The notes: generated from the letters alone by a model not told the origin. Shown: positions 45,504 to 58,270, counted from the first letter of the stretch. The stretch: DNA of 64,000 nt from Symbiotaphrina buchneri (GCA_001599915.1 BCIG01000010.1:186001-250000); one strand, 5' to 3'. Program-made: numbers and translations.

Positions 45504-47358
45504 ATGGCCATAGTCCAGGAAGGTAAGTCGGAGTTAACATGGCACTACCCTCACCGTCCGCCCAGACATGTGGTCGAATCCGCTGCTATGTGGGGTCCAT
45601 GGTTGAACGATGTCAAGACTGATGCTGTATAGCGACTGTTACACTCAACCCCCTACTGGGCAATCAAAGTGATGGACTTGCTCGGATACTGAACTTGTCG
45701 AAGGCGAATCCGTCCATTCCCCTTGGACGATCATCTCGAGCCCACTCTAAAAACAGAGTCCCGGCTGAAGATAACGGCTGGCTTGACAGCCCTGTGATAT
45801 CTAAAGATCATGCAAAAATATTCATTGGAGAGAACGGCGATATTTGCGTGATTGACACTGGGTCCACACACGGCACATACGTCGATGATCATGCTCTAGT
45901 TAAGGAGCAACCTTACGTCTTGCATGGTGACTCAACCTTGAAGTTTGGAACCACCGTATGCCGAGACACGGGTGAGCTTCTCCCTGTAATCCTTCAGTCT
46001 GCTCATTGCAGATTTGGCCTTGTCTTCTCCTGCCATGCATCGTCGAAAGTCATCAGATGCTAGATCCCGCTGACGGTCTTGCAACCTAGAAACGTTTCAT
46101 GCGCAGTCATTCCGCGTTTCGGTCAATATTGGGCCTTCCTAGTATGTAGCCAGCATCCCGGCTGCCCAAAAAACTAAGACGCCTCTGGCTGACTGTGCTC
46201 CCCAGCATGCCCACGTCTCAACCTGCCTCGCCGATTACGAAATCACCTTCGATCATCTCTCCGAACCGCTCCTTCAAGGTTCCGGAATATGACCCTGAGC
46301 TGTCTGATTCTGATGGCTCGGGTTCTAGCAACGAGGTCTCCCGAGTGGAGGATAGTGTCCCCCAGCCTCGTCGGAATAGGTCATTTAGCGTCCCTGAAAG
46401 CGTAGGAGATTCCTCGGATGAGAGCTCCGACTATGGGGGATACTCTGTCGGTGCCGAGAATGATGAAGAGCTCACTAACCTTGGAAAGGCTGTCTCGCGC
46501 ACTGCGGAACTTGTCGAGGTGGCCGTCAACTCCGGTTTCAACGAAGTCATCGACATCACAGGCATTGACGATGACATAAGCACGAGAAACGAAGCTTCTG
46601 ATGAGTATAACCCCGAAGACATCAATCAAAGCACTGGGAACGACTGGACTGTAGGCTTTGAGCCTATGACTGAAGCTCATTGGGACGAGGAATTGATTGT
46701 AGAAGGAGAGATTAACATGCCGTTTGCTGTGGACGCAGTTCCTGCAGCGGGAGATGCGGAATACATACCACCCGACCGCAATGTGGCGGGAGAACAGAGC
46801 CCTATTAACATATCTGTTGATGGGTTGAAAGGCGATAGCAGATACGAGACGGATGCCCGGAGCGAATTAGAGAAGCCTGTGGAATCTGCACCGAGTCGGT
46901 CTGGCCTCAACGGCTCATTGTTTTCTAACGGGCAGGTAAACCGTACATCCAAAGTCTCGATCACTAGCCTCATCAACCCAGTTGCGCAGTACGAACCTGC
47001 GACTAGCCAGCTGAAGCGAAAGAGATCAGTCGAACTTGAGAGTGTTGCGCCCCATGGGGGTACATGGGAAGGCGAGAGTTTTCCTGACGCACAGCCTCCG
47101 GATCGTCTGCCCACCTTTCCTGATGATACACTTACAGCTTCATCAACCTCGCTGGCCCGGGACAAGGGAGTTGAGAGCTTCACCGAAGCAGTGGAACAAC
47201 CGCCATCCCCTAATTTCGTGACCCCGGCCAAACGTGCCCGGACTGGGCGTGGTGTCCTGCGCACCGCCACAACTGCTCTGGCTGGAGCCGTCCTTGGCAG
47301 CTTCGGGACAATCTGGGCATTGGCACAAATGCAGGAGCGGGAGATGGCGTCTAGCTAG
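45504..47358 (+). CDS. FHA-domain protein with C-terminal membrane anchor
   Basis: Four exons: 45504-45522 (19 nt), 45633-45971, 46090-46141 (52 nt) and 46206-47358, giving 520 residues. The phosphothreonine-binding FHA domain occupies about 10-135: IPLGRSS (Gly-Arg), SPVISKDHAKI (Ser-x-x-His) and the STHGTYVDD loop, where the usual Asn of NGT is His. The middle is a long acidic, Ser-rich disordered region, with an LKRKRSVELE basic patch near 410. The C-terminus is a single hydrophobic segment (TTALAGAVLGSFGTIWALA) and a 10-residue tail, so it is probably tail-anchored in the ER/nuclear envelope or outer mitochondrial membrane. It lacks the long coiled coil of SLMAP/Far9-10, so I do not assign it to STRIPAK. 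Exact function unknown. Confidence 0.87.
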
Positions 47359-47767
47359 GCTTTGGGCTTTTCAGATTGAGCGTGTCCATTATGCCTACTA
47401 CAATTGACCTGCATTGCAGTCTTTCACGTATCGCTTCCTTCAATCTTTCTTATGAATGGCGTTTCCGCCGTCAGGCTTTAAGGGCGTCTCGGCAAGGAAT
47501 TTCTCATGGTGCCTTATCTCCTGCTTATACAGGTTTCTGGCGGTGCAGCGGAATCGGGGGTGAAGTCATGTAGTGCTTCAACGCTCTTGCAGAATGGTAT
47601 CCGAAGTCTCTTGAGAAATGCAAGCACCTAACTGATAGATCAGGCAATCTTGTACGGGTTGCTCAAATGGAATAGACGCGCGTAGACGGCAAGAGGGCTA
47701 GTTGCAGCTGCAGCGGCATTCGCTATTCACACCCTTGGTTTCCATATACCACATCTAAGCAGAAACA
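47359..47767. other. intergenic, convergent 3' ends
   Basis: About 410 bases; no gene seen. Confidence 0.55.
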
Positions 47768-48136
47768 TCATGGGAATCCTTCGGGCCTTCTATAGCAAGC
47801 CCAGTAGAGCTTTTTACGAAAGGCGTCTTTGAGCTGAGCTTCGGCGACTCCACAAGCTCTCAGCACCTGGCGCAGCCGGTCCAGGTTCTCGTTCTCCATG
47901 GCGGACGCCTCGGCCCAGGGGCCTGCAGCATGCCGCGACAGGCTCCGGTACTTGCACGGCGCCGCCTGGATGCCCAACTCGTCGATGTCGAAGGCCGTCT
48001 GCAGGCTGGCCGTGACGGCCGCCCACGAGAGATTCGTGTACAGCCGCAGCGAGCACAGCGCTATCTTCTCGTCATACCCCCATTTGTGTTTGCTACTATC
48101 GGTGTCCATCTCATATCTGGTTCCTGCGTCAATCAT
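47768..48136 (-). CDS. small hypothetical protein, GC-rich ORF
   Basis: One open frame of 122 codons starting with ATG at 48136. The sequence HKWGYDEKIALCSLRLYTNLSWAAVTASLQTAF (about 17-49, broken here only by the reading) resembles the helical start of Myb/SANT-like modules in fungal hypothetical proteins. The rest is a charged helix-rich segment ending AFRKKLYWACYRRPEGFP. The third codon positions are markedly rich in G and C compared with adjacent DNA, which supports real coding but also makes it stand apart. I cannot name a family. It may be an exon of a larger gene or a decayed copy. It lies in tandem with the following GGT-family gene on the same strand. Confidence 0.5.
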   Translation of the reverse strand: MIDAGTRYEMDTDSSKHKWGYDEKIALCSLRLYTNLSWAAVTASLQTAFDIDELGIQAAPCKYRSLSRHAAGPWAEASAMENENLDRLRQVLRACGVAEAQLKDAFRKKLYWACYRRPEGFP

Positions 48137-48442
48137 CCTGTGAGTCTTCTCTGCCTGTCAGCGGTTTTTGTTTGCTTGTTGCTTTTGTGTCACGGCGTGT
48201 CACTTCACGCCACGGTTTCTTTAGTAGATTTATTTTGTTGATTGGGGATGGCTCTGAAGGTGGCCGCAGGCAGCCTTTATAGACGCTGCTCTATACATGC
48301 CTCTCAATACAGTCTGGTTTGAGATGGTCGAACATGATATATATGACCGTCATCCTGGAGTCATGCCCATGCCTTTTGACGTAACCTGCTCCTATCCACG
48401 TTTTTCCCCCTGAGAAATCCCTACCGGCTTATTCGTCATGCT
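48137..48442. other. intergenic
   Basis: About 300 bases between two minus-strand genes; 3' UTR of the GGT-family gene and upstream DNA of the small ORF. Confidence 0.5.
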
Positions 48443-50400
48443 TCAGAGCGGGAACGCTCCTCCGTCACCTCTGAGATCGCTTCCACCGCTGAAAATGGTC
48501 TGACCATCCTCAACGTGTGCGCGGATGACCTGTCCTCGGCCAAATGTACCCCGTCCCCAGCCCGTCACGATCTCCACCTGATGACCCATGGCCTCCAGCT
48601 TATCAGCCACGTCCTTGCTGATGCCTTCCTCCAGATACACGGTGCGGTCCAGGACCTTTCCATCCTCCGGGGTACCCGCGCCAATGCAGATTCGGGGTGC
48701 ATCCAGGGCCTGCTGAGGGTTATATTTGAACAACAGCATGTTGAGTAACACCTGCACGTGTCCCTGTGGCTGCATGAAGCCGCCCATGACCCCATACACG
48801 CTGTGCAAGCTGTCATCGCTGGGGTTCGTCAGCATGGCAGGGATGATGGTGTGGTACGGCCGTTTGTTTGGTGCCAGGATGTTTGGGTGGTTCTCTGGCT
48901 GCAAGACGAAGTTCGCACCCCGGTTTTGCAGCGTAAATCCGCAGCCCTTCGGGATGATGGAGGCGCCGAATCCGCCGTAATTGCTGTTGATGAAGGACAT
49001 GCCATTGCCGTCCTTGTCGGTGACGGAGAAGTAGACGGTATCAGAGCGGCTATGTGCGGGCGATCCATGCGAATAAATCCCCGAAGCCTTTTCAGGATCG
49101 AACAACTTCGCCCGCTCTGACAAATATTCCGCCGAGATCAACTCTTTGGTAGGGACTTTGAAGACGTTGGGGTCCGCAACCCACCAGTTGGCGTCGGCGA
49201 AAGCCAGGCGCAAGGCCTCTATGAGAGCATGCAGATACTCGGCGCAGTTATGTTCTGTCTCGGAAAACTTCCTCAGCTTTCCGGACTTCTCAAGCTGCTC
49301 CAGAATCCCAAGTGTCATCAGAGCGACAATGCCCTGGCCGTTAGGAGGGCATTCCCAGATCTTGACGCCGTCCTCTCCCTCGGATTTTCCGACATCCTGT
49401 CCCTTGAAGTGTAGGTGAATCGGCTCCACCTCCTCTGTACCAATTTCGCCGTGCTTCTTCATATCCTCCAAGGAAATATGACCACCGAGATCCTGGACAA
49501 CCTTTACCAAGGCTTCAGCTACAGAACCTTCATAAAATCCCTTTTTGCCATGCTTTGCTAGTAGCTTGAATGTATTTGCTAATGTAGGATTCTTCATGAT
49601 CTCGCCGGCACGTGGGGCTCGGCAGCCGTCCTTTCCCTTTGGATCTTTCTTTAGCATTTCTGCGAAGTTGGGCGACGCATCACGAATGACTTGCTCCCCT
49701 TTACCCCACTACCCAAACTTTTAGCAGCTGTTTATGCAGAAAAAACGGCGTACTCACGAATCGAGCCGACAATTCTGACACGGGAAACCCTTCCTCGCCC
49801 AACCTAATAGCAGGGGCCAGAACTTCCTCCATGGTCACCTTGCCGCTTCCGAACTTCTCGACCACATCTACCCATCCTGCTGCAGCTCCGGGAACCGATA
49901 CAGAGTGCACGCTCGTCATTGGGATGGAGCCCGACTCGCCGGGCTTGATGCCAAGGTCTTTCCGCACCGATTCCAGGGCCACGGAAGAAGCATACCGGCC
50001 GGATCCGTTGACGGCACGCACTGTCTTGGATTTTGCCTCATAGTAGAGAGCAAACATGTCGCCGCCTATGCCAGTCGACGAGGGCTCTGTAATGTTCAGA
50101 CCAGCCGCTGGAGATACCTATCAGCTTTGTCCGGTGCTTGTTCGTGCTTTGAATACTGACCCACAGCCACTGCAGCATCCTAATGGATTGTCAGTTCTAT
50201 AATAAAGCATCAGAGATCTGGAAAAAGGGACTAACCGCAGCATTGCCTCCATTGCGCAGCACTTCCAACCCGGCCATAGCGGCCAAGGGCTGCGTACAGG
50301 CTACCATGCCATTGGTGCTGTGTACGACGCTCCTGCGACTGGCATAAGGAGTGAACTGGGGCTCTGAGGCCGCATAGACGGCTTCGGAGCCTAGAGGCAT
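48443..50400 (-). CDS. gamma-glutamyltranspeptidase-family Ntn hydrolase
   Basis: Exons 50400-50236, 50179-50161 (19-nt microexon), 50107-49758 and 49708-48443 give 599 residues. The microexon supplies DAAVAV between GGNAA and AAGLNITEPSSTGIGGDMF, a highly conserved block, so the join is secure. Self-cleaving Ntn fold: the probable nucleophile is the Thr in RSDTVYFSVTDKDGNGM (about residue 400), followed by GGFGASIIPKGCGF, with PYHTIIPAML and VYGVMGGFMQPQGHVQVLLN in the small subunit. There is no signal peptide or membrane anchor, unlike classical secreted or vacuolar GGT. This fits the YwrD/acylase-like subgroup and a cytosolic or peroxisomal enzyme. Substrate (glutathione or another gamma-glutamyl or acyl amide) is unproven. 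Confidence 0.93.
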
Positions 50401-50932
50401 TCTGAGCCTTTAACGGGGTCCGTTATCGTTGCTGAGAGAGGGGGTATGGTCGATTGGAGGGGTAAATCCAAAGGCAAACCAATTGAGTCTCAAACTTCGA
50501 ACGAGTATTGGCTCAGCAGAGGGCAAAATAGATTGAAGGAGAAAAGGATTTCAGAGGGCGACAGAGTTTTATTCTATAAATGCTGGGGCGAATGGCAGTA
50601 ACGGGGGCATTGATGATAATACACCATGGATAAGGGTTAGGATACCAAATATGCCGACGGGCGCGGCCAGCTCTTTCGCGAAGTCCCCGATGCTCTTCAC
50701 CCCCCACTTCGGCCGTCACTTTAGACTTATCCACCTGAAGGGGCTTAGGGGCACGGAGCTGCCGATGAGGCTTGGACATTTCTGTGGTTCGTTACAAAGT
50801 ATTGGGATTGGCATTGAGGATTTCATGTCATACCCCTGTGTCAGGACTCAAAAAACGTGTTGTGCCGCGGGATTGAGGGTCACAAATTGGAATCGGGATG
50901 ATAAACTCCTTGTGCAGGCCATATCAAATCTT

Positions 50933-50957
50933 TGATAATGATAATAATGATAATAAG
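50933..50957. repeat. (TGATAA/TAA)n microsatellite
   Basis: Short repeat TGATAATGATAATAATGATA and continuing, AT-rich, in the GGT/MRF1 intergenic region. Confidence 0.9.
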
Positions 50958-51070
50958 AGGGATCAAGGCGATCTCACTTACTTCGCAATAATTCCCATTA
51001 AGCGTTAGATCCGGGTACGGCGTAATTCCTGCCGGTCAAGGCTGAAGATCTTATCGCTCGCTAGGTTGAG

Positions 51071-51097
51071 ATCACGTGATTCTCTTATCAGACCAAT
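51071..51097. promoter_or_regulatory. ATCACGTGAT palindrome with CCAAT and TTATCA neighbours
   Basis: A perfect 10-base palindrome with a CACGTG core (51073-51078) is followed by CTTATCA and CCAAT (51093-51097). It lies about 165-190 bases upstream of the MRF1 ATG. CACGTG is bound by bHLH factors and CCAAT by the HAP complex; action here is inferred. Confidence 0.5.
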
Positions 51098-51259
51098 CAG
51101 CGACTGCCTTATGCTTAGGTAAGGTATCGACAGAAGAAGAAAACAGCTCTATTTCAATAAGATTAAGGATGCTTGTTGCTTGGGCTGCTTTGCGCAAAAT
51201 CAGCTATCTGTTCGAGGGCCGATGGATGATCTGGATAAAATAACAATCTTTCCTGCGCC

Positions 51260-52661
51260 ATGACAAGGGCTCCTTGGATCTGCACTCGATGTGTGCTGCA
51301 GTCGCTGCGTGCTGGCAGGCGACATCAACTACGCCTGCGCCGCTTCCAGACAACAGGTATGCTTCTCCCTTTGTCTTGTCAGGATTACTGGCGGGAAGGA
51401 AATTAGGCAGGAGCTGACCACTTGTCTGAACCAGGCTCGAGCCCAAATATCTCTATACCGCCCGCTCTACTTCGGAGGGCTCGCGCCATTGCTGCTGAGC
51501 ATGCCCGTTTGTCCGGACAGATCGCAGAGGACTACGAGCCTCGCACAGCGAAGAGGATCGGCGAGCTCTCAACCGTTGCAAACGCATTAAAAGATTGGGA
51601 GAAGGCGAACGAGGTACATGCCCTGCGTACAAGTCCGCACACATTGCATTAACCGCCGGCAGTCAGTAGTGGAATTGAGCAGTCTGCTTCGTGACCCGAC
51701 CACCGATGCGGAGTTGCGCTCCTTGGCTGCAGATGACTTGGCCTCGACTGGCGAGGCCCTCTCGGTCGCGGCATCTTCCCTCACGAACGCACTTGTACCG
51801 CCGGACCCGTTTGCACATCTACCATGTCTTCTAGAGATACGGCCTGGAGCCGGGGGAGGGGAGGCGGCATTGTTTGCAGGTGACCTTCTGCGCATGTATC
51901 AAGCTTACTGTTCACGACACGGTTTGCGGGCAAGCCTACTCAAGTATGAAGATGCCGAGGGACAGAGCGACCCAAAGGGCTCCGACGCTCCTTTGCAGGA
52001 AGCCATACTTGAGATCGAGTCGGAGGGGGCCTATGGGATCCTGAAATCCGAAGCGGGGGTGCACCGAGTGCAGAGGGTGCCGGCCACAGAGAGCAAAGGG
52101 CGAACACATACCAGTGCTGCAAGTGTGCTGGTTCTTCCAAGCTTTCCCGCAAACGGCGAGGCCGACGCGATGGGGGAGGACAGTTTCAACGATCCCTCGA
52201 GCGACTACTACGTGGACCCGAAAGACGTGCGGACGGATATCATGAGGGCTCGAGGAGCGGGCGGGCAGCATGTCAACACGACCGATTCGGCGGTGCGACT
52301 CACACATTTACCTACCAACACTGTGGTGGCCATCCAAGACTCCCGGTCTCAGCCCAAGAACCGGGAGAAGGCATGGCGCCTGCTCCGATCCCGCTTGGCA
52401 CAGGCCAGGCGAGAGGCGCGCGAGGATGAGATGCGGACGCTCCGGCGAAGTGTCGTCGGGGTCGCCAAAATGGGCCGAGGTGATAAAGTGAGGACGTACA
52501 ATTGGGGGCAACAGCGGGTGACGGACCATCGGAGCGGGATCAGCGTTCACAATCTGGATGACGTGCTCGAGGGAGGGGATGAATTGGAGAAGATTATGCA
52601 GAGCGTCAGAGATTGGCTTGCCGAGCGTGATGTGGAGTTGCTTCTGGCAGAAGAAGAATAA
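51260..52661 (+). CDS. MRF1: mitochondrial peptide chain release factor 1
   Basis: Ends mitochondrial translation at UAA/UAG. Exons 51260-51356, 51435-51613 and 51663-52661 give 424 residues. The N-terminus (MTRAPWICTRCVLQSLRAGRRHQLRLRRF) is Arg-rich, a likely mitochondrial presequence. The class I RF core starts EIRPGAGGGEAALFAGDLLRMY; the decoding-domain region has GVHRVQRVPATESKGRTHTS; the catalytic GGQ is in RARGAGGQHVNTTDSAVRLTH (about residue 291), ending with the NREKAWRLLRSRL helix. Introns are 78 and 49 nt, both confirmed by frame. It is divergent from the GGT-family gene. Confidence 0.95.
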
Positions 52662-53703
52662 AGTCAGAAGTGAAGTGCAGGGAGAGAGAGCAGAAACACT
52701 ACTCCGTAGCTCAATTTGATAGCTTAAGAGAGCTATCCCTCCGTTAGGGCCCGTACTGAGCAAAGCGCTACAGGTTCCCATGAAGCGGTGGCACGTAGTG
52801 TAGGTAGATGAAGCCTTGGCAGCATCAAATCCCAGGCGGGTAGAGCAGCGTTTAGTGGGACAGATGTTGTTGTGCAGGAGAAGAGAAAGAATAGAAATCA
52901 AAGCTGTTTGTTACGGCTGGGTGACCTGACTGGAGTGGGAAGAAAGGGGAGTGCGCGCGGTACAGTACCAACCATGTAGCGCGCCGTTCCCCTGCGCCTC
53001 GCTGGAGCGCTGTTAATAATAGCGTACAGGTACCGAATATGTACCTACGCAGCTCGACAGGGACAGACAGTACTGTAAGGTACCTTACAGATATAAGCGC
53101 TTAGCAGTAGTGGCCGTTCGCTCACCCACTGATAATTCAGGTGATGGCTGAGTCGTAAGTCGTAAGTGTCGAGTCGCGAATCGTGACGGGTCAGCGGTAG
53201 CCGAATCTTTTAATGTAAGACAGGACCATGCGGCTGACGCTTTTGGCGCTTTTCTTTGAATCTTGGACTCGGTTTCTTTCTTTTCTTCCTCCATTCTCCA
53301 TTTCTCCGTTTTCCGTTTTCATTGATGGCCTTCTGTGTTTGATCGCCTTATAAGTCGTTCCATCCGCCCTAAGCAGACCTTTGTCGTCAATAATTAATTA
53401 AATTATATTGAAGCATCCAACTCGTCTGGTTTCCTGCCGAATCGGTTCGGGTACGCTTTTGTACCTCCCGTACGCTACCCCCGCACTATCCGCGTCCCGG
53501 CCAAGCTTCTTCTACCTACCTTAGGTAGGCTACACCTACACTCGAGAAGTTCCGGCAAGCCTCCAGCACACTTGAGGACTTGTCCTCGACGTGTACAAAA
53601 TAGTCAGCCGGCATTTCGACGCCCAAAGACCATAAGCTCACCCACAAGGTGAGCCTGACTCCGAGCTTGAGCCTTGCAATCTAGCCCACGTCGCGCCCGA
53701 GCC
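52662..53703. promoter_or_regulatory. intergenic upstream of mpkA
   Basis: About 1.04 kb. It carries several GGTACC/ACCTTA elements, including a perfect 18-base palindrome, a tandem GTCGTAA repeat near 53152-53166, an AATTAATTAA stretch near 53389, and a CCTACCTTAGGTAGG hairpin-like element near 53515. The last 200 bases are probably leader. Confidence 0.5.
53073..53090. repeat. 18-bp perfect palindrome CTGTAAGGTACCTTACAG
   Basis: Reads identically on both strands. It lies about 615 bases upstream of the mpkA start. Related shorter inverted elements occur elsewhere in the window (13285, 53515). Confidence 0.9.
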
Positions 53704-55275
<1,572 letters not shown>

Positions 55276-55920
55276 GTGTGGAGCTAAAGTTGTTCGCAGG
55301 CCAACCTCAAAGCCCAGCATTGTCATTAATGACTATAATGGTGTCGGAGATATGCATGTAGCGATGGATTGAATGGTTTACTGGTGCTATGGACACAAGC
55401 GGGGCTGGACACTCGCAACGATACAGAAACTGCAATATATTAGGGCAGAGGCTATTTCTATCAGTCGATTATGATACCGGATAAAATGAAGCGTATCTTT
55501 CATTAATCTATTGACTCCTGGAAAGTAAATTCCACAGTCTCCTTTGCTCCAGAGTATGTAGCCTCATATGTCCAAGTGGGGAATTTCGTTAGGGCTGTGA
55601 TCGGGTGACGGCCCCTGAATTTGGAAAAGGGGTAGTGGAGAATCCCGGTCGCCGGACAGCAGCGGTAAGCCTTTTTCGGTAAGGCGCCACAGCTGCCGAT
55701 CTGGATGAAGTCATTCGCCGCGCATGATTTCATAGCGGAGGAGCTTTCCCTAACTTTCGTACATAAACCGACTTGCACTTCTTCTGTTCCCTTTCTCTCC
55801 ATTTCTGAACACTCACACGAGCAACTTCCTCATCGACACCGCAGTTTCAGATCAATCTGCTTCATCTTTACGAAATACAAACGTCCGCACCACATCTACC
55901 TCAACCTACAAGCTCCAAAA
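55276..55920. other. intergenic
   Basis: About 650 bases: 3' UTR of mpkA, then from about 55760 a leader rich in C, T and A for the next gene. No gene seen. Confidence 0.5.
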
Positions 55921-56495
55921 ATGTCTGGAAGCAACCCTCTTTCAGCCGACGGCAGCTCCTACAATGAACAGGACCCTATTCGTCTCGCAGAGCAGGCGGA
56001 GCGCGACCTCAATTCACATGACGCGAAGTGGGGAGCTTCAACCCAGCGTGGAGCCAGCGATAGCAGTAAGTCCTCTCCATCCCGGCTGTATTCCCACTCC
56101 TTTCAGTGGGAATGCTCGCTCCTCCCCGCCGGCAGGACGTTTTCCGTTTACTGACTCTCGTCTATAGTCACCGAGTCCGGTGTCAACCAAGCGGTGGAGG
56201 GCAAATTCCCCGGTGCTAGCGTGAAGTATGGTTCACAGGCCTCTGGCGCAGGGGACAATCGAGAAATCCCGGTGGATGAAGGTGGTGACCTGATTTCACG
56301 CGAGGCTGAAAAGAGTGGACAGTAAGTCATCCTGGCTTCATCCTGTTCGTCAGCAGAACAGCATGTATGTCTAATGTGTGTAACAGCCCAACGAAAGCGC
56401 GAGACTTTGAGGGACCTGGCGGGCCGGAGACCAAGCAACAGCTATACGAGGAGGCCAACCCAGGAGCAGATGACGTGCGGAGCAACGTAAGATGA
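55921..56495 (+). CDS. small hydrophilic disordered protein
   Basis: Exons 55921-56065, 56168-56321 and 56387-56495 give 135 residues, split by introns of 102 and 65 nt, so no long ORF reveals it. The ATG follows CTCCAAAA, a good fungal context. The protein has no Cys and little hydrophobic content, and is rich in Gly, Glu, Ser and Asp: PIRLAEQAERDLNSHDAKWG, TESGVNQAVEGKFPGASVKYGS, GDNREIPVDEGGD and TKARDFEGPGGPE. This looks like conserved ascomycete LEA-like or stress-related small proteins, but I cannot name the family with certainty. Exon joins are supported by phase and by compositional continuity. Confidence 0.8.
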
Positions 56496-56855
56496 GAGAT
56501 CGAATCAACCGTACTCGGCGTTGCAAGAGCGATGCAGGTCTTAGCTCGGGATCGGCATTCTGGGGTATGTCAGCTTAGTTGCTAATGCATTATGCTGAAA
56601 TCTCTACCCACTTGTTACCAGTGGTGGCTCGGATATGCTTATGCCATAATTCAATGGAGAATCATGACCGCAGAGCAGTGACTGTGATGATCCTACTTGT
56701 GCTTCCTATCTTTGCGAATCCAAAGTCTTCGGTTCAGGGTACATTCGGACCCCGAGGCTCAGTCGGATGGTTCGGTACAGACGTTTTGGACGTCTTGGAT
56801 GTGGCTAAGTGTTGAATGGTTGCCAGCTGCATGTACGGATAACGCAGCGTGGTAA
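56496..56855. other. intergenic, convergent 3' ends
   Basis: About 360 bases; no gene seen. Confidence 0.55.
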
Positions 56856-57958
56856 TCAGAGCTTTGCGCCCTTTCCAGTTCCATCAACTGACTGTGTCTC
56901 AATGATAAACCTTACAGCGTCTTCCACCATCGTAGGCGGCACTTCGTGGCCGATCCCTTCATAGACGAGATCTTCCAACTTGAAGCCCCCGTCGGAGAAC
57001 CAGCCATTCTCACGCACACCTTCTTTTAGGAAGTCCAAGAAAGGCTTACTGCATGCATATGGTACAAGTTTATCCGCTCCCCCGGAAAGACTGAGAACGC
57101 GTTTGCCTCCCAACTTCTTCTCGCACAGATACCTCATTCTTCTCACCTCATCCTGGTCGTGTGTCTCCGCAGCCGGTAGCAATAACCCGGCCGGGTCCTG
57201 TGACTGTACGGCTTCCACAAGGGCAGCCGGAAAATCACTAGGGCCTAGAAAGCTAGAGCCAGGTGGATCGGTGGAAGTCCAGGTCTTCAGCTTTGATTTT
57301 TCGGCTCGGTGGGTCATCAAGCGCGTGTAGTCGGGGCACCCAATCATGACAATGGCAGTTGTGAAGCGGGGATCGTGTAGCAGGACGTGCCAAGCGGCGT
57401 GACCTCCCAGTGACACGCCCAGGACGAGGTTGGTAGCGATTGTATATTCGGACGATGGATAGATGTAGGAAGAGAGGTGTGTCAGTAGAAGGCTCGTATC
57501 CATTGCCGTACCATCTGTCGCACAACCGTCAGCGTGTCATGAATTGTCAGTCTAATGGTCAGACATAACTCACGGTAGACAGAGAACATGTCTTGGGCAT
57601 GCCTGGGGTTGCCTCCACGCCACGGCTCGTTGGCCAATTCGTTGACCAGGCGAGACCCGTGGTTGCGCTGATCAAAAGATACGGCGATGAGTCCCTTTTG
57701 CGCGTCTTCGGCCTTCCCAGCACGTTGAAGTCTCTCGTTCCAGGCATGGATTGTCAATGCCGCGATTGGCTCCATGCACGCCTGGGTCTGCAGACGAGGG
57801 TGCAGCAGCCACAAGCAGGCAACTTCCTTGAGCTGCGGCGGTTGTTCGTCCAAGCCATATACCGTCGTAAGGACCCCTGCGATATAGAATGTTTTCTTGG
57901 AGATCGGAGGCGGGCTGACGGGGAACGTCTTCTCCATGGGATTCGGGGTATGCGCCAT
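56856..57958 (-). CDS. alpha/beta hydrolase
   Basis: Exons 57958-57574 and 57514-56856 (59-nt intron) give 347 residues. Probable esterase or acyl hydrolase of unknown substrate. The fold is seen as CLWLLHPRLQT (first strand), VSFDQRNHGSR (oxyanion/strand 4 region), the nucleophile elbow GVSLGGH (Ser about residue 165), a probable catalytic Asp in SGGADKLVPY, and His in YEGIGHEVP. The short family-typical segment SVYHGTAMDTSLLLTHL is rebuilt across the intron. The ATG at 57958 is chosen; a GTG further upstream in frame is unlikely. No signal peptide or membrane segment. It is divergent from the TMEM234-like gene. Confidence 0.88.
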
Positions 57959-58270
57959 TGGATCGGGGACGGTCACGGAATGGCTGCAGGGCCTGTAATT
58001 CGATCAATGCGCCTGTAAATGTTTCAATTGCTTGAAATTACCGTGGTCCATCCGCCTCGTATTATTATTGTTATATTATCATCATCGTTTGGACTTGATT
58101 CAAAGACGCAAGAGCGGTTGGTGTAAACGGGCAGCGAAAATCCGGGGACTCGGAGGACATTTCTCCGCCTCAGACATCGGCACCCCCAAGCTTCCCAGGG
58201 CACGGCTTCGGCTTCAGCTTCAGCTTCAACTACGAAGTACATCAATCGCATCCCGTTTTGGCGTCTTCAA
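57959..58270. promoter_or_regulatory. bidirectional promoter, hydrolase / TMEM234-like
   Basis: About 310 bases with an ATTATTATTG...ATCATC low-complexity stretch near 58058-58086 and a GGCTTC/AGCTTC hexamer repeat at 58204-58227 in the leader. Confidence 0.5.
58204..58227. repeat. (GGCTTC/AGCTTC)4 hexamer repeat
   Basis: Four hexamer units in the 5' leader of the TMEM234-like gene. Confidence 0.9.

Larger units (their letters stand above)
50401..51259. promoter_or_regulatory. bidirectional promoter, GGT-family / MRF1
   Basis: About 860 bases with an ATA/ATG microsatellite at 50933-50957 and a palindromic E-box followed by CCAAT nearer MRF1. Confidence 0.5.
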
